From contig WPIO01000137.1 in assembly GCA_009760855.2 (NCBI GenBank), positions 870,001 to 934,000 on the forward strand: a stretch of DNA of 64,000 nucleotides. Direction: 5' to 3'. The stretch is from Cristatella mucedo. Lineage: Eukaryota; Bryozoa; Phylactolaemata; Cristatellidae. The position numbers were made by a program, and so were the translations under genes. A model generated the notes under the pieces. The model had not been told where the DNA came from. It was given only the letters and a program-made list of their open reading frames with translations, and searched no databases. Positions within the stretch are counted from its first letter, which is position 1. The number at the start of each line of letters is the position of its first letter. This document shows, one piece after another, positions 22,540-34,299 of this stretch.

Positions 22540-23620
22540 TGTTCACAACTTATGCTGTCAATCTTGCCGATTCAATTGCCAAGCAAAATCTGAGCTTGTA
22601 TAATTATGCAGATGAAACACGGCTGTACCGGTGCTACAATCCATCCCTGCCTACCTAGATGTCGAAATCGCCCAACTCTCTCGCTGAATGTATTTGCAGA
22701 AATTCGCTGTTTGACGGCAGCAAAATTTCAGTCAAATTGTGTGACCGTCCAAACAATTTACTCATCATTAAAAATCTGAAGTTACTCAAACATCAGAAAA
22801 GCTAACCCTAAAAATATGCTCGGCCAGCATTTCTCGAGTGACTGCATCTGCACACAATCCGTTTGTCCCATCCCAAAGTAACCTTTCACCAGAGGACTGC
22901 AGCAGCACAGCATTACATTTTACTACTTTCCGCATAACAGCATTGCAATTCAGGATTGCTTAGGCAGTTATGCCACATTCTATTTAGTTCATGCTTTGTG
23001 ACATTCCGAGCTGACTTCTGTAACTTACTGCTTGCCAAATAATGCACTTACAATTGCTGCATACCATGCAGGAAAGCTTGTCAGTCTTTAAGGTCGAAGT
23101 GGCAAAATTTTACAATTTATTTCATTCCAGATTGCCCTTAATCCTAATAAATGAGCTCAATAAAAAATTGAATAAGAGTTTTGAGTTCTCACTGTTAGGT
23201 CTTTTTGTTAGGTCTATTCACTGTCTCAATACAGCCAAATGTCAGATCTTTCCGATCAGGCTAGGTACAGTACCACTAGCTATTTTGACTCAAATAGTTT
23301 AGAGCTTCCTCAGACCAACCACAAATTTTCGGCTATCTCGACATCAGTTCGTTAGATCCCAAAGTCTGTAACTCAATCCGGACTGACGCCACTGCGTCTG
23401 CAGGCGAGACGACATTTGAAAAGACGCTGAAAACCAAACGATCCTTACAGCTTCAGCTGGGCCTGTGCGGATTTTTTTGCTGTGTTTTGTGCGAGCTTAC
23501 GCTATGAATTTATTAATTCAGCAAAGGATGTGCTTCCTTTTAAGCATATCTTAAGTGATCATGCAGAGAATGATCTCTCTCAAGGTGCTACATGCGTTAT
23601 CATTAATATTGTTATTATAC
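22540..23620 (+). mobile_element. LINE family A, old and highly decayed
   Basis: The RT palm is recognisable as YAVNLADSIAKQNL..YNYADETRLY (YADD altered to YADE), followed by broken post-palm segments and a decayed tail hairpin (GAGAATGATCTCTCTCAAGG, then ATTATTAATATTG) at about 23560-23615. It is the most diverged near-complete RT-to-tail copy here. Confidence 0.75.
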
Positions 23621-24319
23621 GGAAAAGACTGCTTCCACCTCTAGCCGTCGCGTTCGATCTTTATTTGAGATTAGAGACTTTGCACGATGGCGTGACTTGC
23701 TAGAACTCTGACTAGCTCCTTAATTCTGTCTAGGATAGCCTATCGCGATTCCGCTTTGGTTCGGCCGCCGAAAATAGCCATTGAGCCCATGCATTTGGGA
23801 ATGAACATGGCTGTAAGGCTAGCGAACAAATCGCCAAGGTTCAGCAACGGACTCCTTAGCTGAAGTAGCTGCTGTGGTTCTAGATTGATCAACGGATACA
23901 GAACAAACGTTTTACACCGACTCACCCATGTGACCAGCCACGGCTTGGCTTCTTCATACTTAGTTGAACTGCTTCACCAGCTTCAGCCTCTTCCTGTCCT
24001 AATGTACCCTATGGAAAATATAAATAGACTTTTACACCAGCTGTCATATAATTACGCGTGTATACCGTTGGCAGCAGAAGCTTTTGCTCTGAAAGTCGTA
24101 GAATGACGAAATTACTTCCATAGTTAGCACGCAACGACACATCCATTAGCCTATCGCGACCGCGGAAAATCTTTCCAGCTGCCCCGAGCGGCTGCTGCCA
24201 TGCTTTCTACTCGCTTCCTCAACGTGGAAAAATCTCAATCTCATCAAAATCAATCCCCTCATGAAAAAGGCTAGCCATCGCAGTTCCTCACTTCCGCTGT
24301 GTGAAGTGAAGTCCGCTGG
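23621..24319. other. No gene seen
   Basis: No open frame above about 75 codons and no recognised repeat. Confidence 0.4.
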
Positions 24320-24460
24320 GCTTCCATTTGCGCACCGAAAGCCGGCGACAGACTGCGAGCGAGCTATTTTAAACGCTCCTGCGTGACACCAATCTTTTCG
24401 TTGTGGCTTTGTAAAGTTACAGGCGGAGAAAAAAGTTATAATGCGCTAAATTCAACCCTT
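24320..24460 (+). mobile_element. LINE family C 3' end, decayed
   Basis: Plus-strand order 'cgcaccgaaagccg', 'cgctcctgcgtgacacc', 'gtggctttgtaaagttacag' and 'gcggag' matches the reverse complement of the 62.7 kb copy. The terminal ATTAC tail is degraded. Confidence 0.5.
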
Positions 24461-25304
24461 AATCTCAGCCAAAATATGCGTGCGGGCAAACAAATGGAGT
24501 TTAATTGGGCATTACCCTGTTCAGATGCCGCGAAAATGAGGAAGACTGCGGTCGACGTTCCTTGGAAGATGTTTGCAATGCCGTCCTATCGGAATATACC
24601 AGATTTAACAGACCTCAGAAGCACCTGAATTTTGGTCCCATTAAGGACAAATCCATGGCAGATTAGTAGGTCCACTTGCGCCGACCCTTAAAAACTCAAA
24701 TTGAGGGATGGGATAACAAGATTTTTGAAACTAGAAGTATGGAAGTAGGAACTTCCAGCACGATATTTTTACCGTTCGTTCGTCGTTGCTACATTTGACG
24801 GAAGTTGCATTTCCGAGGAATTCTGAAGTACTATGCTTATTGCATATCACCGTAGTTAGTCTCTCGCATTATTTTCCGTGTTAGTTGTGAATAAATTCGG
24901 CGAGCTGAGCTGTTTTTTATTCATAATCAATTCCGGTTAAACAAGAATCGTCGTCTGGAAAATGATGATTTCCCTAGTATTTTTTCATACCTTAAAGGGT
25001 AAAAGAGAAAAGATTAGCCCCCAGCGTATCTAAGCTGAACAACCTTCTCTTGTTTAACTCTTGTGCACTTTCTTTTTACTCCAAACAATCCACTGCAACG
25101 AAAGAAGCGTTTCGATAGACTTCCGATTTAAATGCACACTGACAGCCTTGCACACATATCTCGCATACCTGAAGTAGTACAAAGTGTGCAATAAATCAAG
25201 TGGCGGAGCCAGTGGCCGGGAGGAAGCTTGCCACACCCTCATGCAGCGGGCCAGCGACCTGGGCCGTCGTCCCCTAAGCCTTAGCCTTCCGACCTTCACC
25301 GACG
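24461..25304. other. No gene seen
   Basis: AT-rich DNA with no recognised motif or repeat. Confidence 0.4.
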
Positions 25305-25490
25305 ATGAAATGATAATAATAATAATAATGCAATTGATTAAGTGCCCTCAGAGAACTCAATCTATTCCTAGGCGCTTTAAATTAGCTGCAAAGGGGAACG
25401 CGATTGAATCGTGAGTTATATCATGCTTGATAAACAACATGAACAACGTGGTTAGGGGTGACATGCACTGGGTCAGCATGCAAATCCTGA
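25305..25490 (-). mobile_element. LINE family A 3' UTR and tail
   Basis: An ATA-repeat run, hairpin (GCCCTCAGAGAACTCAATCT...CTAGGCGC), then 'tgcttgataaacaacatgaa' and 'gttaggggtgacatgcac'. Truncated before any coding sequence. Confidence 0.85.
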
Positions 25491-26604
25491 TTATCCTAGT
25501 CTTACCTCCACTCGATAAGCAGCCGCCGAGTTTGTGTTAAATAAATTCTAAGGCGTGTTGCCAAAAGTTTTCTTTAATCGCGGATCTAGCTCCCGGTACG
25601 TAAATAAAAACTTGCTGAGTCTAGCCCCCTGCGGAGAAAAGCATGCAGGTTTGGCCATCGTTGATTAAAGACACCGACATTGCCAGTGCATGCACAAGCA
25701 TCGGAAGCTGTTGTTACGAATAGAAAAATATAGACATTTCGTTCAATTGATTTAAAATCCAGTTTCGAAATTCGATTTGTATAACTCAAGAGTACTTTTT
25801 AATGCAAATTTGTATGTGCAAATTTTGCGGGCCTCATATTTCTCCTATCGTTCAGCACTGCCCAGCGATTCGCTAATGATTTCCATTTGTGAAACGTACT
25901 CACGTGCGTTGCGCATAGTAAGCGATTTAGTTTGGTAGATGTTATATTATAAAAATGTCTTGTACAAAGAGTAGGGAGGTTGCAGCTGTTGTCAACATTT
26001 CGCAGTAGTCTCGGCGGTGGCTTTCCGAACGAAGGCAATGTTGCCTTCACCCTGGAGTCACCATCGCCTTCAGGAATTTATCCCTAGCACCACCGTAATT
26101 CCTGTAATCGCATCGTCGACTCAGAGCTTCTGAAAGAACTTCCAATTGCACGGTGACGCGGAAAGAGCATCGCTTTATTTTCATTTATTCATTTATTTTC
26201 GTCATTTTATCTGCCTATATCTCGCTGGATCATGTATCAGCACAGTGCGCACGTGATGTGCGTACGGCCCCTTGCACTTGACATTACCCAGCCATCGTCG
26301 GCGAGGATTGAGTTCCCCGCAATTCCACGAGCTGCACCGGCGACAGCCCCGAGGATTACGTCATTGAAGCTAGCACTCAGCCCGATGACTCACCGACGGC
26401 CAGATCGTGTTTTCTGTACAGCATTTAAAAAATACCTAGCTATACATTATGTTCTCCAATATAGCTAAACTATTGTATTACTATCGTTATTATTATCATT
26501 GCCATAAGAAAGAAAGCTCCCAATGTTGGTCTCCCTTTAAAAGCCAGTTACGTAACGGAATGATGCGATGCTGATGAGCGTCAGCCTGTTAGGGCTTTAT
26601 GATA
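25491..26604. other. No gene seen
   Basis: Short random frames only. A 'catttattcatttatt' run lies near 26180. No repeat family was recognised. Confidence 0.4.
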
Positions 26605-27120
26605 GAGTAATGTAGTGTAGCTCCGTCTGTGACTCCGCAAACCCACACAAACTATGTGGGTGTTACGTGGGAGAGTTTTTTTTTGTAGTGCACTCACAGC
26701 CAAAAGCGGCTTTTCGTACGCATTCGAAAGCCTCCATCTCACGCAACGAAGAGACAGTGAGAAGCAAAGTCATGAGAGCAGCTGAGGTAATAATAAGCAA
26801 CGCGGAAGTAGCAGCCCAGGACGGCTGCAAAGCAATTGCAATAGTTAGCAGCAGGAGAGCAGCTGTCGTTGCGTTAAGAATCATGGAAACGAGTTCCAGT
26901 CTAGGACATGCGGAGTTAAAGCTTCTGTCGCCAACGGTCTTCAAGCAGAGGAATGGAACAGCTAATATATAGTCCATGCTGGACCTGAGGGCATGAAGAG
27001 GCTGAAACTAATGCAGCAGTTCTGCTCGGTATTGATGAGACAAGCCGTGGCTGGCCTTGTAAGTAAGCATAGGAACTTTCTCCGAATCCACTAGTCAACC
27101 GGCAGCCATCATAGCTCATT
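26605..27120 (-). mobile_element. LINE family C, C-terminal coding region and 3' end
   Basis: This copy identifies the repeat. On the minus strand, at about 26960-26870, it reads a decayed LKTVGDRSFNSACPRL, the equivalent of K.FGDRAFSS.APK.WNSLP in L2/CR1 RT C-termini. Then come ILNATTA and a 3' UTR containing the 'gccgcttttggctgtgagtg' words, ending at 26605 with an ATTAC-type tail. Coding similarity fades by about 27120. Confidence 0.65.
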
Positions 27121-28659
27121 TAGGTAAAGGAGAACAATTTTACATTTTAAACATCACATATTGTATATATTAAATAGTATACTTATTGTAAAACCTAAGG
27201 AATTTGCAAACCAGCATTGCAGCCATATCTGCAGCCAGCTGCAGTGGCCCTGCACTGGCTTTTCGCGGTAGCCCAGTTAAACAGGAATGGCAGTAATCTA
27301 GCCTAGACAGAACTAGAGAGCTCGTTAAGTGTCTCTAGTTTAAACTCAGTAGCAGAGCTCAACAGTTGCGGTCATTGGACATTGCGCGATATGCGTTTAG
27401 AGTAAGATATGCAGGCGAGAGTAAGAATTAACAAAACCTCAGCACTGATGCCGAAAGACTGTTTACAAATGAGCTTCCAATTGTGCACGCTCTAAAGGGC
27501 AAGTAAAACTGACGAGTCTGACTAGTCTTTTTGTGTGACTCGAAATTGACAGTTTTGCTACTACGGATCTCTAGTGAAAGAACAGACGCATTCATGCCTT
27601 AGGGTGATTGGCGCAGCAGAAAAGTTGAATACAACACTTAAGCGCCTCATCGGCGGCTTTTGTAAGCTAGGCAATTGTCCCGGCACGCTCAAAGCCAGTA
27701 TCCGATTGTCAGTCGTTTGACGTGTCGATCCGACTCAGCGCTGCTTGATTTTTAGCGGAAGTAATGTAATTGGCGCTGCTGATTGAACACTGCAAAGGCT
27801 GAGCTTCAAAGACAAGAGTGAAATAAGTTAAATGATCTCCAAGTCCAAAAATAATAACAGTTATAATAATAATAAGACATTTGCACTGAGCCAAAATAGA
27901 AACAAGTATGTCTCTAAATACTCCACGCAAGCTACAAAGGAAGGGCGTCATTGGTTATTTATAATATGCATATTTTAAGAACGGATATGCCCATCGAACA
28001 CCATTACAGCTGACAGAATGAATGCTTTGAAAAACCGGTAGACGTTTAGCTTCTTCTTAAGTGTGTTCAAGTTAGGATGTTGTGGGTTCATAGTTTCATT
28101 GAGCTCATAGCATTGACCTCATAGCATCGAGTTCATAGCTTTGAGAGCATGCGAAATAAAGTTACTGATGAGCAGTCTCAAACAGGTCCGCAAACTAGCA
28201 GATAAGTTTCCCGGGACGAGCCGAGAAGTACGGAGCGATGGATGACTCAAAAGAGTTGAGGAAGGATGGAAGGAAGGACGGAAAGTTGGAACCAAAGTCG
28301 AGACAGGAAGGCGTCAGACAGGAAGGCGTAGGAACGGAAGGCGTTAGCGTGAAATGAGCCAAAACGTATCGTACAAGGACAGTAAATGAGCCGTTCCATT
28401 TCTCCGTTCAATGATCGTTGGCCACAGAAGCCTTTGCTCTACAGGTCCTATACGGCCGAGCTCGCTGCAGCCATAATTACACAGCCACAGCTACGGTCCT
28501 GCTGCTAGCTGTGGCTCATTATTTCTGGCTGTTCTGAGCTGCTACTCGCACGATACTCGCTGTCTTCCTTCCAGCCGATTTTCTCCCGACTCAGTCAGCC
28601 TTCCCAATTTCTCTTTTTCTCTTTGTCAAGTGACATTGGATACGTTTGTTAGCGCACGC
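27121..28659. other. No gene; one shared word with 29.7 kb
   Basis: No gene is recognised. The ~30 bp stretch at about 27703-27735 ('gtcagtcgtttgacgtgtcg' and onward) recurs with one change at about 29680-29712, so both belong to an unassigned repeat. A short run of GGAAGGA/GGAAGGC words lies at about 28260-28345. Confidence 0.45.
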
Positions 28660-28790
28660 GTTCCGAATGCCGCTTAGAATTTCAGCGTGCACTACGTGAA
28701 ACTCTTCTTCGTAGCCCCGCTATTCTTCGCAGCTTTGTGGAGTTACGGACAGAGATACGTTGCATTAAATTTATGCAAAGAAGCAGCGAG
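28660..28790 (+). mobile_element. LINE family C 3' end, decayed
   Basis: Order 'gttccgaatgccgctta', 'gcagctttgtggagttacgg' and 'acagagatacgttgcatta' matches the other family C copies on the plus strand, with low identity. Confidence 0.5.
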
Positions 28791-29129
28791 TAGTCGCCGG
28801 AAATTCCGCTTGGACGTCTGCGGCAGCGGTACGCAGATCAAACGGTTGCAAGCCTCTTTCGGTCATCTCGCGTATTTACGAAACCTACATAGGCGAGATC
28901 GTGCAGGGAGACATGATGGCAACCAAAGTTTTACGTATCCTTGACGCAGCGTCCCTGACGCTGGCTCTTCCTATGAGAAAATCTGACGACGACCGCTCTG
29001 TGGCTGCCGCGTGACTCGCGTCGGGTCGCTATGTCAATCTCGGTGTTTCGGTGTCTGAAGTACTGCCGATGCCGCATTCTATCTGGTTCACACGGCACTT
29101 AGAGCTCAAGCTCCCGCCTGAGGCCGCGA
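28791..29129. other. No gene seen
   Basis: Moderately GC-rich spacer before the LINE B copy. No motif was recognised. Confidence 0.35.
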
Positions 29130-29580
29130 TACGGTATTATGTCCTGTGGAGGTCAGGTCTCACTCACCGGACCAGTCACCTGCGGAGTCCCTCGAGGGTA
29201 CGTCCTCGGTCCGTTGCTATTCTCCCCATGTACTCAACTTCTGTGAAAAGTAGTTTAAACGCATGGAATATGATATACATTTTACGCTGACGATACGCAG
29301 CTGTATTTTTCATTTAAGCCCTCACAATCCTCCACGGCAGCAACTGATAAACTGAATGCCTGCCTTGCCGATATTCGATCTTTGATGGGGGTACATCTCT
29401 TGAAACTAAACGACAATAAAACTGAACTGCTGCTCACAGTGCACCCTAAGGCTGTGGCTGGATTAGAAGGCTTTGCTTTTCTAATCGGTTATGCTGCTGT
29501 GCGACCATTACGGCGTGCTCTAAATGTAGGTGTCTTTTTCGACAACTGCCTAAATCAAGGCACTCGGAAAGTCCTTCACA
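29130..29580 (+). mobile_element. LINE family B reverse-transcriptase core
   Basis: Plus-strand RT palm: CGVPRGYVLGPLLFS at about 29180-29225 (the GVPQGS.LGP motif) and FYADDTQLYFSFKP at about 29280-29325 (catalytic YADD intact). Then LLKLNDNKTELLL and a decayed RNLGV.FDN segment. A frameshift lies between the two motifs. Family B differs from A (KLNDNKTELLL versus KLNDYKTNLLV). Confidence 0.85.
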
Positions 29581-30449
29581 GTTTGTTCTTTTATTTTTAT
29601 TCCGGCGATACTGAAGCACGTGATCGCCACCTAAGAGGTCGTAAGAGCTGCTCATCAACTGCCGGTTCACTGCGCAATTGTCAGTCGTTTGACGTATCGA
29701 TCCGACTCTGTGCCGCTGCTTTCACGAATGACTTGCAATGTCTCGCCATCGTATACAAAGCGCCACTCTTTTCCCTCCGTTTCCCTAGTAAAGTGAAGCT
29801 GACCTGCATGCCTGACCTACCTCCCAGCTCATTCAGTAGCTTATACAACAACGCAAGCACGAAGGGTGAGGTTAAGCTGTAAGCAAGTTCTTATTACTCA
29901 AATTGCTCGAATGGCAATATCGATAAGCGACTCCTAATATTCAATGTGCAAATATCTCAGGTGCGGATTATAACCTGAGGCCGATTAGGAGCGGCCAGAA
30001 TTTCAGTACATTTCATAACTTTTCCTCTTGCGGAACTAGCAAATTAGTAATTTGGTTCCAAGATTTCCATTCGTGATGACTCACTATGCTTCAGAGTTAC
30101 CATTTGAAATCATCGTTTGTTTATGTTGCTGAACAGGGCATTTCCTATGCGACAGGAAGGAACTGTTCTGAACTCGTGTGGCAAGCAAGAAGCTTTTACG
30201 TGCGATGGATGCGGTTTACCAGTCACTATCTCCTTTGCGGAAGAGAAGTCGTTTCTATGCGGCGTCGATGGAGCCGTATTTTCCACGAAGTGTGCCTACT
30301 GTGTATGATTAAGGTCATTACGGTAATTTCTCTGTCTAGGGAGTTTATATAAAAATGTGCAAATTAACTGCATTTGCAAGAGAAAATTCTCTCAATATGT
30401 TTGGCTTTGAGCCTGCGAACCATTTTATGTTAATATCCCTGGCTATCTC
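29581..30449. other. No gene seen
   Basis: The tail of a 166-codon frame (to 29882) runs past the LINE B similarity without a recognisable domain. Otherwise AT-rich unique sequence up to the satellite. Confidence 0.4.
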
Positions 30450-32095
30450 CGTAGATTGCCGTGCATTGCCCTCAACTGTATGTTCGCGATTGATTGAAAG
30501 CATTGATACGGATTCACTTTCCACACAATGCGCTGTTATACGCAAGAACAGTTTGAAATTCTCCCATCAACTTTGTGTCTCATTGTAACAGAGCGTCATA
30601 GATTTGCACATTTTTTCGGGCCATCGCCGTCAATTGCCACGCATTGCCCAAGATTAAACGCACATAAATGGTTTGAAAGTGTGAGCTCATACGGTGAAAG
30701 TTATGTGTTGTGATAACTGGAGTTTCAAACTTCCAACTTCTAGCTAGTTTAAAACTGATTTCGGTAGAAGCTGGGCGTTTGCCAGAGATTGCCGTGCATC
30801 GTCCTCGATTGTACGTTCGCGATTGTTTGAAAAGATGCGGCTGCACTTTTAATACAGGCGCTAAAATACGAAAGAAAAGTTGCAGCTTCTCGCAGCAATT
30901 GTTGGTCCATTTGTAACGGGCTGTTAAGGATTGGCGTATTTTTCCGTGCCATGTCACCGATTGCCGTGCATTGCCGTCCGTTGAAAGCGTAAACTTGGGC
31001 GCAAATTATGCGCGCCTACAGTGATGTCTTACGCGGTAAAGGAATTGTGGATTCCGCCGCCAATCTTGTTAACTTTCCATGGATTGTGGCACTGGCCCCA
31101 ACCATCGCTGTCGATTGCCGAGTACGCCGACAGTGACTGAGAAAAGCAGTTTGAAAAGGCCTCGGTTTCAGTTCGGATGCAGCGAAGTATTATATTCAAT
31201 TGCAATTGATTTTTCTCACCGCCAGGTTCCCGTCAACTTGCCGTGTGTTAATGTATAGGCGCGGGCTGTAGCTATCGATTGCCAATTATTGCTTTCAACT
31301 ACGCGGACGCGGCTGGTTGAAAGGATGTGGCTGCATTTTAAACACAGTGCGTTATGAAACGCAAGAAACATTTGAGCTTGGCCCGGCTATTTTCCGATGA
31401 TTTGCGTTTGACCATAATAGATTGCCGTATTCGCCAGGTCCATTGTCGTCGATTGCTATACGTTCGTTGCCCGAGATTGGACGTACATAATGGCTTGAAA
31501 GTATGTGCGCGTGCAGCGAGATGTTACATGGAATGAGAATTAGAGCTTGGTGCAGCAGATTTCTCGCCGATTTACCTAAGGATTTTGGTATGAGCCCATG
31601 CGATTGCTATCGATTACCGTGCATTGTCGACAATCAACTTGCATGATAGCTTATCGATTCCAAGGTTTCACTTGTAAAGCTATGAAATGTCAATTGCTAT
31701 GACAATCAGAGCTTCGAGCAGCCAATGTTTGGTCGATTTGCAACGGATTTTAGTAGATTGCTCCTTTGAGCCGAGCCGATGCTGTGGATTGCCATGCATT
31801 GTCCGAGATAGTACACACGTAACTCGTCAAAAGATATGGGTTCCACTTTAAACAGCGTGCTTTGTACTGCGCATTCAAAATTAGAGCATCGAGAAACTGA
31901 TTTCTGGGCATTTTGCATGGGCTTTTAGATTGTCGGCAATTGCTGTGCATTGCCCTCGATTGTACGTTCGTGATTGATTGAATGGTTCAGATGCACTTTC
32001 CATGCAAGGCGCTGTAATACGCAAGAACAATTGGACCTTATCCCAACAACTTTTCGCCTCATTGTAGCAGAACGTCATAGATTGCCGTATTTGCC
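30450..32095 (+). repeat. Degenerate ~165 bp tandem satellite, about ten units
   Basis: The word 'gattgccgtgcattgccctc' and decayed versions recur at about 30457, 30625, 30784, 30958, 31109, 31274, 31450, 31611, 31787 and 31938. Spacings run from 151 to 176 bp and average about 165. Other unit parts recur in order: 'tgtacgttcgcgattg', 'gaaaggatgcggctgcac', 'atacgcaagaac' and a 'gtaacag..cgtcatagatt' end. The first and last units match each other best. Middle units are strongly diverged. Confidence 0.85.
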
Positions 32096-32436
32096 GGCAG
32101 GCCGTAGAAGTAGAGCGCGTCTCGAAGCAGAGCTTGGCTGCGGTTGATAGCGACAGCAGTCAGGGCGAGTGGTTGGTTGCACCGATTTGCTACCCCGAGC
32201 AGTGGCGAGACGATTCGTACGCATATTACGAAGCAACAGTGACGATAGCTAGCCGTGACCCGCCTGCAGGCTGAGACAGGCAGAGAGGAGCTTGCTCGAC
32301 CCAAGCGCCGCCGCCTTCTGATTTAAGATATACAGAGAGACTTCGGGCCGCCTGCACTGGCCCTAAGATGGCCGCCAAATAGACGCTCGCCTCGAGCGCC
32401 ATCGATCGGGCAGCCGCCTCCGGGCTTCCGTATCGG
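32096..32436. other. Spacer between satellite and minisatellite
   Basis: GC-richer unique sequence. No gene was recognised. Confidence 0.4.
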
Positions 32437-32852
32437 CACTTTTCCGTTTCAGAGCTCTTTCGTTTCAGAGCTCTTCCGGTTCAATGCTCTTCCGGTTCAG
32501 TGCTTTTCCGGTTCAATGCTTTTCTGGTTCAACGCCCTTCTGGTTCAATGCTCTTCTGGTTCAATGCTCTTCCGGTTTAATGCTCTTCCGGTTCAATACT
32601 CGTCCGGTTCAATGCTCTTCCGGGTTAATGCTCTTCTGGTTCAACGCCCTTCTGGTTCAATGCTCTTCCGGTTCAATGCTCTTACGGTTCAGTGCTCTTC
32701 CGTTTCAATGCTCTTCTGGTTCAACGCTCTTCCGGTTCAATGCTCTTCCGGTTCAATGCTCGTCCGGTTCAATGCTCTTCCGGTTCAATGCTCTTCCGGT
32801 TCAATGCTCTTCCGGTTCAGTGCTCTTCCGGTTCAATGCTCTTTGCTTGAGC
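32437..32852 (+). repeat. 16 bp minisatellite, about 26 units
   Basis: Tandem units close to TGCTCTTCCGGTTCAA, with variants such as CGCCCTTCTGGTTCAA and TGCTCGTCCGGTTCAA. Sixteen is not a multiple of three and the unit has no stop in any plus frame, so all three frames stay open through it. This explains the long low-complexity frames there (up to 200 codons), which I do not call as genes. Confidence 0.95.
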
Positions 32853-33099
32853 TGCTGTCTGTGCTACTGTTCGCCCGAAGCTCAACGCGCGCGAGAGAGA
32901 TTTGAAGCCTCGTCCTGTCCTTCCTCGAGCCAATCGCAGAAGCGTGCAGAACATGAATGGGCACGTTTAGAATTGAAAATTTGGCGTCACTCTGCTGCTG
33001 CTGCATCTAACTTCTATGTTCAGCATGCAGAGCGTCTATTCTACCCAGCTCAAGAGGTTTTGGATTATAATACAATACGAGAATAAGGTGATTCAGTAA
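32853..33099. other. Unique sequence, no gene
   Basis: Downstream of the minisatellite; no motif was recognised. Confidence 0.4.
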
Positions 33100-33240
33100 C
33101 CTCCTTTTCTAGGTGCAGAAGCGCCTTCATGGCTATCACTACCACTTACAGTGGTCAACGAAGAAACGACCACTGCAAGACTCGAGTCTACGACCTGGGT
33201 AGTGAAGAGCGAGCACCTTAACTGGGCAAAGATCCAGGGC
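33100..33240 (-). mobile_element. tRNA-derived SINE, family 2 (decayed)
   Basis: The minus strand matches the family 2 body: the B box has decayed to a GTAGACTCGAGTC form, followed by the GTGGTAGTGATAGCC hairpin arm. A further scrap of the same 3' end ('agcctcatttataaattggc') lies at about 33797-33820. Confidence 0.65.
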
Positions 33241-34299
33241 TCTTCAGGGAAACTCGTAATATCGGCCGATCGGCGTGGTGTCCTTGGCAGCAATATTAAA
33301 GCAAGTACAAACTCGGCAAAACTTTAGCTTAACGTACGTTTAATTTCTCTTTCAGGTCAACCTGGCTACGAAATGTATTGCCTCATGCCATAGCAAGTAA
33401 GGTTTCATTTCGCGATTAGGATGTGCACACAGACGCTACATGATGCACATTTGGCGCTTGTGTTGTCACCTCCGCTCATTCTGTGGCTGGATGCTAAGTG
33501 CATCCCGTACGGGTTATCTGTCGGCAGATGCATTCTTGACTGATTCTTGGAGGATTCTTCATATGCAGGAAAGCTCACCAAACTCAGCAAACCAATGCCA
33601 GACAATCGGCGTCAAGCTGCGGAAGGCACCGCTCCTAATTTCTTCGCTCTAAACCTAAAACCAGCATTCATGCATCGGCCATTCGCAAGCCCGGCCGATG
33701 CATCGCTATTGCCAGCCCGAGAGGATAACCAGTACCTAACACTACCAAGCACTGGTGCAATTGAGAAACCACCAGAAGGAAACTGTTGGTGATTAAAAGC
33801 CTCATTTATAAATTGGCAGCAGAAGAACTTTAATGTCTGTCGCCATGGCTCGGTACTGGGAGATAAAGCGCTGCCGGCTGCAGGACTCAAGCCACAAATC
33901 TGAGCAGTGCGAAGTGAGATCGGTTGACCGATGCTCTAAAATTTCACTGTTGAGAAAAAAAAACATTGTTAAATGCAAGCAGATCACAGAGATCTCCTGT
34001 CGTTCTTCGAAGAGGCCGTTGACAGCTGTCTCGTCATTATGTCTCGGAGAGACGCAGCAATTGAGATTTAGCCGAGATCTTTCGCTCAACAAAAACCTCA
34101 TTGTCGCATTCAGGGTCCGCGCTTCGTAATCCTTGCCAAACGGTCTGACGAACTAAGCTGAAACAGGCAGCCGTCCGGCGGCCAGTATCGAGGACACTCT
34201 AGCAAACGACATCGGTAAGAAAGGAATTCTCGCCGCCACGACAGCATGCGACCCCGACCGTCTCGGAAGCTTGAAAGCTCCACTCAGCGGGCTTTGAGC
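33241..34299. other. No gene seen
   Basis: Overlapping frames of 90-99 codons on both strands at 33.6-34.1 kb have no recognisable motif. This is 3' flank of GT14 gene 2. No unambiguous polyadenylation signal was picked out. Confidence 0.4.

Noticed and set aside
30450-32852. CRISPR-like array
   Set aside because: The 16 bp repeats have no spacers, the 165 bp units have no short constant repeat, and the setting is eukaryotic.
32484-33086. A 200-codon frame rich in Phe/Gln/Leu/Ser
   Set aside because: It is created by the stop-free 16 bp minisatellite, which is open in all frames.
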